A stretch of DNA of 64,000 nt, from positions 124,001 to 188,000 of the forward strand of contig JBMNJV010000003.1 of the NCBI GenBank assembly GCA_050951845.1, in the 5' to 3' direction. The DNA is from UBA5436 sp050951845. GTDB lineage: Bacteria > Bacillota > Clostridia > Saccharofermentanales > DTU023. A program made the translations under genes and the position numbers. The notes below the pieces were generated by a model that was not told where the DNA came from, ran no database searches, and was given only the letters and a program-made list of their open reading frames with translations. Numbering within the stretch: position 1 is the stretch's first letter; each line of letters begins with the position of its first letter. This document shows positions 27,731 through 35,188 of the stretch, piece by piece.

Positions 27731-27764
27731 AATTAGACAACGCTTTTAATAATTAGACAACGCT
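27731..27764 (+). repeat. 14-bp direct repeat between hisE and ferredoxin gene
   Basis: AATTAGACAACGCT occurs at 27731-27744 and again at 27751-27764, a 20-bp period. A weak promoter (TTGTTT at 27782, TAAAAT at 27805, 17-bp spacer) follows and could serve the ferredoxin gene. Confidence 0.6.
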
Positions 27765-27842
27765 AATCTTTTGATTTTGACTTGTTTAGAGAGATGGAGT
27801 TTGTTAAAATAAAATCGTGTTAAGCGTAAGGAGGAAAACTAT

Positions 27843-28013
27843 ATGGCTCATGTAATTTCAGATCAATGCATCATGTGTGGTGCTTGTGCAGATGAGTGTC
27901 CGGTAAGCTGTATCTCCGCTGGTGATACTATATATGTTATTGATCCGGACGCATGTATAGATTGTGGCGCTTGTGCTGCAGTATGCCCGGTTGGTGCAAT
28001 AGATCAAGAATAA
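27843..28013 (+). CDS. 2[4Fe-4S] ferredoxin
   Basis: This 56-residue clostridial-type ferredoxin carries two CxxCxxCxxxCP motifs: Cys9, 12, 15, 19 and Cys38, 41, 44, 48. One extra cysteine (Cys23) follows the first motif. Ferredoxins of this size are low-potential cytoplasmic electron carriers in anaerobes, for example between pyruvate:ferredoxin oxidoreductase and hydrogenase (family knowledge; the partner here is not visible). AAGGAGG (27828-27834) precedes the ATG. A strong terminator follows, so it is a single-gene unit. Confidence 0.95.
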   Translation: MAHVISDQCIMCGACADECPVSCISAGDTIYVIDPDACIDCGACAAVCPVGAIDQE

Positions 28014-28050
28014 TATCAAAAGTAGTATCAAAAACATAATTAATTAAAGC

Positions 28051-28086
28051 AAAAAGAGCTATCTCAAATGGATTAGCTCTTTTTTG
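28051..28086 (+). terminator. Rho-independent terminator after the ferredoxin gene
   Basis: AAAAAGAGCTA (28051-28061) pairs with TAGCTCTTTTTT (28074-28085), with a 12-nt loop and a T6 run. It lies 37 bp after the ferredoxin stop. Confidence 0.9.
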
Positions 28087-28205
28087 TTGGAGAAACGGGT
28101 TAGCTTTTTTATGGGTGCTTTACAGGTGTTTCGGGCATGGTTATCAAATAATTTCGTGCGAAAAACAACGGCTCTGCGAATTTGAATTATCTGCTGACAC
28201 ACTCA

Positions 28206-28496
28206 CGTAATTATTGGCACCGCAAGTATGGTTATCCGCTGTTTCGAGCTTGAATCGTGTCAAAAAAGCCGATGCTGTGGGTCGCAATCCGCAGGAACGT
28301 AATTATTGGCACCGCAAGTATGATTTTCAGCTGTTTCGAGTTTGAATCGTGCCAAAAAAGCCGATGCTGTGGGTCGCAATCCGCAGGAACGTAATTATTG
28401 GCACCGCAAGTATGATTATCAACTGTTTCGAGCTTGAATCATGTCAAAAAAGCCGATGCTGCGGGTAGCAATCCGCAGGAACGTAATTATTGGCAC
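28206..28496 (+). repeat. 92-bp tandem repeat family, cluster 1
   Basis: Units start at 28206, 28298 and 28390, with a partial fourth at 28482, an exact 92-bp period. Shared cores are GGCACCGCAAGTATG, TTTCGAGCTTGAATC, AAAAAAGCC and CAATCCGCAGGA. The element recurs inverted at 29735-29831 and 58119-58551. The whole unit is conserved, so it has no repeat-spacer structure. Together with the array at 28609-28790 it fills the long gap between the ferredoxin gene and rsmI; no gene is seen there. Confidence 0.93.
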
Positions 28497-28608
28497 ACAC
28501 ATCAATATAGTCTAAAAAGCTTTTGTTCAATTATTTACTCTTAGTTGCCATTCATTCTCAAAAAACAGATAATTATTGTAATCTGATTTTTATATTTAGA
28601 TATTCAGG

Positions 28609-28790
28609 TCGATTCAGAAAGATTAATTATGAAAGGTCGATTCAGATAGAGAGATTGAGGAAGGTCGATTGAGCAATGTCGATTGAGCAATGTCGATTGA
28701 GTAAGGTCGATTCAGATAGAGCGATTTTAAAAAAGCCATTGAGAAAAAGCAATTGAGAAAAAGCGATTGAGTAAGAGCGATCTGAAAAAC
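28609..28790 (+). repeat. Degenerate 14-bp periodic array upstream of rsmI
   Basis: Thirteen 14-bp units run from 28609 in exact register; the motif TCGATT or a close variant recurs at 28609, 28637, 28665, 28679, 28693, 28707, 28721, 28763 and 28777, with weaker units between. Consensus is about TCGATTGAGNAANG. The array ends just before the rsmI ribosome binding site. Confidence 0.85.
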
Positions 28791-28808
28791 AGGAAAAAGA
28801 GGATTTAT

Positions 28809-29678
28809 ATGGCAAGAGGGAAGTTGTATTTAGTTCCGGTACCGATTGGAAATATAGCTGACATTACGTACAGAGCAATTGAAATTTTAAGATTCGTTGA
28901 TTTGATTTTGGCGGAAGATACTAGAACATCAGGAATTTTATTGGCAGAGTACGGGATCAAAACTTCTTTAATGAGTTATCATCAACATAATGAACAAAGC
29001 AGAACTGAACAGATCATAGCAAGCCTTGAATCAGGAGAAAATGTTGCTTTGATTTCGGATGCCGGTATGCCTTGTATTTCTGATCCGGGTTCAATAGTCG
29101 TAAAAAATCTCATTGCAGAGAAAATAGAAATTGTTGTTTTACCCGGAGCAAATGCCGCTTTAACTTGCCTTGCCGGATCAGGCTTAAATACTGATTATTT
29201 TACTTTTTTCGGTTTTTTATCGGTTAAAGGTAAAGAACGTGCTGATCAATTGAAAAAAATAACAGATCATGAATTTTCAATGATACTTTATGAAGCACCG
29301 CATCGGATTTTGAAAACGCTCAAAGATTTGACGGACCAGGGGCTTGGTAAAAGAAGAATAGTTATCGGCCGTGAACTTACCAAAAAATATGAAACTTATG
29401 TCCGTGATACAGTCGAGAATGTTTATCAGCATTATCAACAAGAAAAACCGCGTGGCGAATTTGTTTTGGTTTTGGAGGGACGAGCGGAGTTTGTTGCTGA
29501 AAATAAGCAAGCAGCAGCGGATTATGAATTGATCATTGAACAACAAGCGACTGCTGACCTGGAACAATTATTGCTTGGCGGAATGAAAACAAAATCTGCA
29601 GTCAGTTTTTTAGCAGAGAAATATACAATCAATAAAAACAAATTGTATCAAATTGCACTTGAATTCAAAGATAATTAA
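28809..29678 (+). CDS. rsmI: 16S rRNA (cytidine(1402)-2'-O)-methyltransferase RsmI
   Basis: RsmI 2'-O-methylates C1402 of 16S rRNA in the decoding centre, using S-adenosylmethionine. The 289-residue tetrapyrrole-methylase-fold protein shows LVPVPIGN (about 8-15), AEDTRTSG (about 35-42), ALISDAGMPCISDPG and the helical C-terminal domain ending AEKYTINKNKLYQIAL. The start is ATG preceded by AAAGAGGATTT; a TTG at 28767 in the same frame lies in the 14-bp repeats and would add 14 unrelated basic residues. The gene is isolated between inverted copies of a dispersed repeat. Confidence 0.93.
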   Translation: MARGKLYLVPVPIGNIADITYRAIEILRFVDLILAEDTRTSGILLAEYGIKTSLMSYHQHNEQSRTEQIIASLESGENVALISDAGMPCISDPGSIVVKNLIAEKIEIVVLPGANAALTCLAGSGLNTDYFTFFGFLSVKGKERADQLKKITDHEFSMILYEAPHRILKTLKDLTDQGLGKRRIVIGRELTKKYETYVRDTVENVYQHYQQEKPRGEFVLVLEGRAEFVAENKQAAADYELIIEQQATADLEQLLLGGMKTKSAVSFLAEKYTINKNKLYQIALEFKDN

Positions 29679-29734
29679 ATTTGCGAGTTGTAAAATGAAC
29701 TGAAAAATATTTTCAGTAAGAGTTACAAATTAAA

Positions 29735-29831
29735 CGGATTGCGGCTCACAACACCGGCTTTTTTGGCACGATTCAAGCTCGAAACAGCTGATAACCACCC
29801 TTGCGGTGCCAAAAATTACGTTCCTGCAGAT
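29735..29831 (-). repeat. Single inverted copy of the 92-bp repeat family
   Basis: Read on the minus strand, this segment matches the cluster at 28206-28496 over the GGCACCGCAAG, TTTCGAGCTTGAATCGTG and AAAAAAGCC cores. It lies 56 bp after rsmI, so rsmI is flanked by copies in opposite orientation. Confidence 0.85.
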
Positions 29832-29959
29832 TAAATTGAAATTTGAATTGATCAATTGAAATTCCCGAACATCCCTAAATATGCTAACATAGATAGGATT
29901 TAACTTAAGAATTATCTGCAGTTAAACAATTTCTCATTATGAAAATTGAAGGAGGAATT

Positions 29960-31159
29960 ATGTCCAGATTATTATTGATTGGTGCCGGCGGGGTTGCCAG
30001 AGTTGCTGCTTATAAGTGTGTACAGAATTCGGATGTTTTCCGGGAAATGTGTATTGCCAGCAGAACACTTGAAAAATGTGAAGAGCTGAAAGCTGAATTA
30101 GAAGGTAGGGGTACCGAGATTACAACAGCTCAGGTAGATGCTGATAATGTTGAAGAATTGATTGAATTACTCAACAGTTATAAACCGGATCTCGTTTTGC
30201 ATCTGGCTTTACCTTATCAAAACTTAGCTATAATGGATGCTTGTTTAGCAACGGGAACGGATTATATTGATACTGCCAATTATGAACCGCGCGATACTGC
30301 TAAATTCGAATATAAATGGCAATGGGCTTACCATGAACGCTTCAAAGAAGCGGGTATTACAGCTGTGTTGGGCAGCGGTTTTGATCCCGGAGTAACAGGT
30401 GTGTTTTCCGCCTATGCATTGAAGCATTATTTTGATGAAATAAATTATATTGACATTTTGGATTGTAATGGCGGCGATCACGGTTATCCTTTTGCAACCA
30501 ACTTTAATCCGGAAATCAATATCCGTGAAGTTTCGGCGAAAGGTCGTTATTGGGAAAACGGTGAATTCATTGAAACTGAGCCGATGGAAATCAAACGTGA
30601 ATATGATTTTGAAGAAGTCGGGCAGAAAGATATGTATCTGTTATACCATGAAGAATTGGAATCTCTGGCAAAATTTATGCCCGGAATTAAACGCATCAGA
30701 TTCTTCATGACTTTCGGCGAGAGTTATCTGACTCACTTGAAATGTCTGGAAAATGTCGGTATGACCTCAATTGAACCGATTAATTATGAAGGCAAAGCAA
30801 TTATTCCCTTACAATTCTTAAAAGCGGTTCTGCCTGATCCTGCAAGTTTAGGTCCGCGCACGGTCGGCAAAACCAATATCGGTGTAATTTTCCGAGGCAA
30901 AAAAGACGGAAAAGACAAAGTCTATCGTCTTTACAATATTTGCGATCATCAAGAGGCTTATAAAGAGACCGGTGCACAAGCCGTATCCTATACTACAGGC
31001 GTTCCGGCAATGATCGGTGCAAAGATGATTCTGGAAGGCAAATGGAAAAAACCGGGTGTGTTCAATGTTGAACAAATGGATCCTGATCCGTTCATGGCAG
31101 ATTTGAACAGTAACGGTTTACCGTGGATTGAAGATTTTGATCCGGTACTTGTGGACTGA
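29960..31159 (+). CDS. Carboxynorspermidine/carboxyspermidine synthase (saccharopine dehydrogenase family)
   Basis: The 399-residue product has an N-terminal Rossmann motif LLIGAGGVARVAA (about 4-16) and the saccharopine-dehydrogenase-like fold. Conserved blocks GSGFDPGVTGVF and DIDCNGG-like DILDCNGGDHG identify the carboxy(nor)spermidine synthase branch. It would condense aspartate semialdehyde with putrescine or diaminopropane using NADPH; the decarboxylase follows immediately, which supports the assignment over lysine metabolism. Start ATG lies 4 bp after AAGGAGG (29949-29955); an ATG at 29939 precedes that site and is rejected. Confidence 0.9.
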   Translation: MSRLLLIGAGGVARVAAYKCVQNSDVFREMCIASRTLEKCEELKAELEGRGTEITTAQVDADNVEELIELLNSYKPDLVLHLALPYQNLAIMDACLATGTDYIDTANYEPRDTAKFEYKWQWAYHERFKEAGITAVLGSGFDPGVTGVFSAYALKHYFDEINYIDILDCNGGDHGYPFATNFNPEINIREVSAKGRYWENGEFIETEPMEIKREYDFEEVGQKDMYLLYHEELESLAKFMPGIKRIRFFMTFGESYLTHLKCLENVGMTSIEPINYEGKAIIPLQFLKAVLPDPASLGPRTVGKTNIGVIFRGKKDGKDKVYRLYNICDHQEAYKETGAQAVSYTTGVPAMIGAKMILEGKWKKPGVFNVEQMDPDPFMADLNSNGLPWIEDFDPVLVD

Positions 31160-31250
31160 TATAGAGTTGAGTTTGGTTGGAATATTTGTGGAGTTTTTTG
31201 AGTACTTCAGAATATATTTAAGGCAGTGATTAATTATTACAGAGGTGTAA

Positions 31251-32558
31251 ATGCGGCAATTACCGAATCCGAAAAATTTGCTGTCACAGCAAACCAGAAC
31301 TTCTTGTATTAAACCGGCGTTTCATGAAATTGAAACGCCTGCTTATATTTTTGATCTTGAGCTATTGACCGATAATTTAAATTATTTACACCAACTAGCC
31401 GAAGCTTTAGATGTTAAAATAATTTTCGCACAGAAATCATATTCTTTATATTCAACTTATCTTTTGATCAGCAAATATTTGAGCGGCAGCACAGCCAGCG
31501 GTCTGTATGAAGCGATTTTAGCTCATGAAGAATTTCCCGGAGAAATCCATGTGTATTCACCTGCCTATAAAACGGATGATCTGATTAAATTGCTGGAATT
31601 TGCTGATTTTGTTTATTTTAATTCATTTGGCCAATGGCAAAAACATCTTGCTGCAATTAATCAGGCAAAAAAATCCGGCAGAAAAATTCAAGTCGGATTA
31701 AGAGTTAATCCGGAATACTCAGAAACCAAACATGATCTTTACAATCCTGCAGGAAGATTTTCCCGTTTGGGCATTACGGCTCAAGTTTTTGAACAAGGTG
31801 TCGCAGAGTATGGTTTAGAGGGAATTGACGGTTTACACATTCATGCACTGTGTGAAGAGAATGCTGATTCCTTGGCTAAGGTTTTAACAAGTTTTGAAAA
31901 CAATTTTTCTGCATATATCGGACAGATGTCGTGGCTCAATTTCGGGGGCGGACATCATTTTACGAGAGCGGATTATCAGGTTGATTTGTTAGCCGATATT
32001 CTACGGAATTTCCGGCTGAAATATCCGAATCAAACAATTTATTTTGAACCGGGTGAAGCAATATCTCTGGACACAGGTTACTTGGTTTGTGAGGTTCTGG
32101 ATATTGTGCAGAATGAAATAAATATTGCAATTGTAGATACCTCGGCAACCTGTCATATGCCTGATGTATTGGAAATGCCATATACGCCGAGAGTTTTTCT
32201 TTTGGATGAAAAGTATTGTGAAGGTGATTTCTATATCGAAGCGGAAGCAATTACCGATGCAGATTTAACAAATCCGGAAGGTGCCAAAACGCATAACCTT
32301 TATCGGCTTGGTGCTCCGACTTGTTTGGCGGGAGATATTATCGGTAATTATAAATTTCCGCGTCCTTTGCAAATTAATGACCGTTTGGTATTTTGTGATA
32401 TGGCTTTATATGCACATGTGAAAACCAATACTTTTAACGGTATGCCTTTGCCGGATTTAGTAACCTTGAAATCACCGGAAAGATTTGAAGTTGAACGCAA
32501 AGCAACCTATTTTGACTTCAAAAACCGGCTGGGCTCACATGGTCAAGACGCTTTTTAA
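31251..32558 (+). CDS. nspC: Carboxynorspermidine decarboxylase
   Basis: The 435-residue PLP-dependent decarboxylase is of the fold-III (alanine racemase/ornithine decarboxylase) type. The PLP lysine is in FAQKSYSLYSTY, followed by GSTASGLYEA. The glycine-rich LNFGGGHHFT, EPGEAI and the late LAGDI and CDMALYAHVK blocks are those of NspC. It completes the alternative spermidine/norspermidine route with the upstream synthase gene, 91 bp away. AGAGGTGTAA precedes the ATG. The N-terminal extension of about 20 residues before the barrel is slightly long, so a later start cannot be excluded. Confidence 0.92.
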   Translation: MRQLPNPKNLLSQQTRTSCIKPAFHEIETPAYIFDLELLTDNLNYLHQLAEALDVKIIFAQKSYSLYSTYLLISKYLSGSTASGLYEAILAHEEFPGEIHVYSPAYKTDDLIKLLEFADFVYFNSFGQWQKHLAAINQAKKSGRKIQVGLRVNPEYSETKHDLYNPAGRFSRLGITAQVFEQGVAEYGLEGIDGLHIHALCEENADSLAKVLTSFENNFSAYIGQMSWLNFGGGHHFTRADYQVDLLADILRNFRLKYPNQTIYFEPGEAISLDTGYLVCEVLDIVQNEINIAIVDTSATCHMPDVLEMPYTPRVFLLDEKYCEGDFYIEAEAITDADLTNPEGAKTHNLYRLGAPTCLAGDIIGNYKFPRPLQINDRLVFCDMALYAHVKTNTFNGMPLPDLVTLKSPERFEVERKATYFDFKNRLGSHGQDAF

Positions 32559-32761
32559 TTTTAAATAAGGCGGATTTCTTTAAAAACGGGCTGAGCTCAT
32601 ATGGTGTTAAGACAAGATCAGAAAATGAATAAATGTTTTATAACAGATGAGTATTTTGATGTAATTTTAAAATATTAAGAATACATATAATGTAAAAATA
32701 TGTCATAATAGTTAAGAGGTAAGACAAGTTATTTTTCAGATCAGTTTATTAGGAGATTTTT

Positions 32762-34540
32762 ATGAGAAAGACAAAAATTATTTGTACTATCGGACCTGCG
32801 ACTTCCGATGAAGAGATGTTACGTCAATTAATGCTGAACGGTATGAACGTAGCCCGGCTCAATTTTTCACATGGTACTCATGCTGAACATCTGGAAAAAG
32901 TCAATTTAATTAAAAAATTAAGACAAGAATTGGGTTTAGCAGTTGCAATCTTAATGGACACCAGAGGTCCTGAAATTCGTACCCACAAATTTGAAAATGA
33001 CCGTATTAAACTTGTTACCGGCGAAGAAGTAAGAATAGTTAAAGAAGATGTTTTGGGTAATGCTGAACGCTTCAGTATTACGTATAAAGATATCAGTCAG
33101 GATTTGTCGGAAGGATCACGTATTTTGATTGATGACGGTCTGATATCATTGCGGGTCAAAGGCTTTGATGCAGGTGATTTAATCTGTGAAGTAACCAACG
33201 GTGGTGAGCTTTCAAATAATAAAAGCATCAATTTGCCCGGTGTATCCCTGAATTTACCTTCACTGACCGATCGTGATGTGGCTGATATTGAATTTGCAGT
33301 TGAGAATGAGTTTGATTTTATTGCTGCTTCGTTCGTCAGAAAGCCGAATGATGTTTTAGCCATCAGACGCGTACTTAACAGATTAAATTGCAGATCGATC
33401 AATATTATTTCAAAAATTGAAAATCATGAAGGCGTCGAGAATTTTGAAAAAATCCTTGAAGTTTCCGACGGTGTAATGGTTGCACGAGGCGATTTAGGAG
33501 TAGAAATTCCGGAATATGAAGTTCCGACAATTCAAAAGCAACTTATTAAATTGACATATCAGAGCGGTAAAGTAGGGATTACCGCTACGGAAATGCTGGA
33601 TTCAATGATTCGTAATCCCAGACCGACCAGGGCGGAAGTCAGCGATGTTGCCAATGCTGTTCTGGATGGAACGTCTGCAATTATGTTGTCGGGAGAAACT
33701 GCAATGGGTAAATACCCCATACAATCTCTCCGTACCATGGCTAATATTGCTCTCCATACCGAACAAAAATTTGATTATTGGGAAGCATTTAAAAAATTTG
33801 ATACAGATGTTTCAATTAATGTTGCTGATGCTGTCAGCCACGCTTGTTGTTCGGCAGCTTATGAATTGGATGCCAAAGCAATTGTTGCAATAACTCATGG
33901 CGGCAGAACGGCAAGGCTTGTATCGCGTTTCAGACCGGGTTGTCCCATATTGGCACCGACCGTTTCCGCATCTGCTCGTTATCGTCTGGCAATGTCCTGG
34001 GGTGTATATCCGTTCTTGATAGATGAACTTGAAACTACAGATGATCTGTTTGATATTTCTGAAATATTGGCTAAAGAATCAGGATATGCTCAGGACGGTG
34101 ATACAATTATCATTTCATGCGGTACACCTGTCGGGATGAGCGGTACGACCAATACGATGAAAGTCGCTACGGTCGGTTCAGCCTTTACTCGCGGTATAGG
34201 AGTTAAGGTTAGAGGTTCAAGAAAAGATAAGGTATCCGGAGATGTTATGAATTTAGGCTCATTTTCCGGTGAGGATATCAACAAGCTTCTTGAAGATCCT
34301 GATTGTTACGGACGACAGAAAGAATTGATTTTGGTTTGCGAGTCGACAAATCCTGATTTGCTGCCGTTAATTCGCACAGCTAAGGCTGTAGTTGTAGAAG
34401 ATCCCGATCCGGAAAGTCATGCGGTAACAGTCTGTCAGGCCTTACAGATTCCTTTGATTTATGCGGCGGAAAATGCAACCAGATTATTAAAAACGGGTCA
34501 AGTTATTGTCTTGGATTTAAAATCCGGTTTAATTACCTGA
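32762..34540 (+). CDS. pyk: Pyruvate kinase
   Basis: Converts phosphoenolpyruvate and ADP to pyruvate and ATP, the last step of glycolysis. The 592-residue product begins RKTKIICTIGPAT and includes NFSHGTH, MDTRGPEIRT, the catalytic-lysine block IISKIENHEG, and the substrate loop GVMVARGDLGVE. After the standard barrel and C domain (to about 475) it carries the extra C-terminal domain related to the PEP-utilising mobile domain (about 480-592), as in Bacillus pyruvate kinases. TTAGGAGATTTTT precedes the ATG. It appears to be a single-gene unit. Confidence 0.97.
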   Translation: MRKTKIICTIGPATSDEEMLRQLMLNGMNVARLNFSHGTHAEHLEKVNLIKKLRQELGLAVAILMDTRGPEIRTHKFENDRIKLVTGEEVRIVKEDVLGNAERFSITYKDISQDLSEGSRILIDDGLISLRVKGFDAGDLICEVTNGGELSNNKSINLPGVSLNLPSLTDRDVADIEFAVENEFDFIAASFVRKPNDVLAIRRVLNRLNCRSINIISKIENHEGVENFEKILEVSDGVMVARGDLGVEIPEYEVPTIQKQLIKLTYQSGKVGITATEMLDSMIRNPRPTRAEVSDVANAVLDGTSAIMLSGETAMGKYPIQSLRTMANIALHTEQKFDYWEAFKKFDTDVSINVADAVSHACCSAAYELDAKAIVAITHGGRTARLVSRFRPGCPILAPTVSASARYRLAMSWGVYPFLIDELETTDDLFDISEILAKESGYAQDGDTIIISCGTPVGMSGTTNTMKVATVGSAFTRGIGVKVRGSRKDKVSGDVMNLGSFSGEDINKLLEDPDCYGRQKELILVCESTNPDLLPLIRTAKAVVVEDPDPESHAVTVCQALQIPLIYAAENATRLLKTGQVIVLDLKSGLIT

Positions 34541-34580
34541 TCAGTGAATTATAATCTGAAAAGCAATTTGCGTTTAATAT

Positions 34581-34608
34581 GGTTACTTGTTCATTAAAGT
34601 AACCTGTT
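34581..34608 (+). terminator. Possible terminator after pyk
   Basis: GGTTACTT (34581-34588) pairs perfectly with AAGTAACC (34597-34604) around an 8-nt loop. Only a short TGTTT tract follows, so it may be weak. Confidence 0.45.
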
Positions 34609-34717
34609 TATGAGATTGTGTTAAGATAAACAGATCAATATTAAAAATGATTAAAAAGGTTATTAAAATGAAATAATACTTATAACTTCAGTATGGATAT
34701 TTTTAGGAGTGAAGTGT

Positions 34718-35164
34718 ATGAAAATTTATATAGGTGCAGATCAGGGCGGCATCGATTTGAAAAATGAACTGTATAATTACTTAAAGGAAAATGCCTATCA
34801 GGTTGAAGATTTGGGAATTTATGACCATGCGAGCATTGATTATCCGGATAAAGCAGTTGAGGTGTGTAATGCCGTCTTGCAGAGTGAGGCGGAAGATCCG
34901 GTAGGTATTATAATTTGCGGTACGGGAATCGGAGTTTCGATATCCGCAAATAAGGTTAAAGGCATCCGGGCTGCTCTGGTAACGGATTGTTTTTCGGCGA
35001 AAATGGCACGTCAGCATAATAATGCGAATGTGATCACAATGGGGGGTCGTACAGTCGGAGTTGAATTGGCTATTGAAATTATGTTGAGTTTTTTGAATGC
35101 CGAATTTGAAGGCGGTCGCCATGCACGCCGAGTTGAAAAAATTGATCAGATTATGAATGATTAG
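34718..35164 (+). CDS. rpiB: Ribose-5-phosphate isomerase B / sugar-phosphate isomerase RpiB family
   Basis: The 148-residue RpiB/LacAB-family protein would interconvert ribose-5-phosphate and ribulose-5-phosphate in the pentose phosphate pathway. The substrate-binding IGADQGGIDLK at the N-terminus, the catalytic cysteine in IICGTGIGVSISANK, and NNANVITMGGRTVG are all present. I start at ATG after AGGAGTGAAGTGT; a GTG at 34709 overlaps the binding site. Length fits the family. It is followed 24 bp later by lon. Confidence 0.93.
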   Translation: MKIYIGADQGGIDLKNELYNYLKENAYQVEDLGIYDHASIDYPDKAVEVCNAVLQSEAEDPVGIIICGTGIGVSISANKVKGIRAALVTDCFSAKMARQHNNANVITMGGRTVGVELAIEIMLSFLNAEFEGGRHARRVEKIDQIMND

Positions 35165-35188
35165 AACTCCGGAAAACAGGAATAATTA

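Noticed and set aside
28206..28496. Regular repeats as a CRISPR array
   Set aside because: The full 92-bp unit is conserved with no variable spacers, and no cas gene is nearby.
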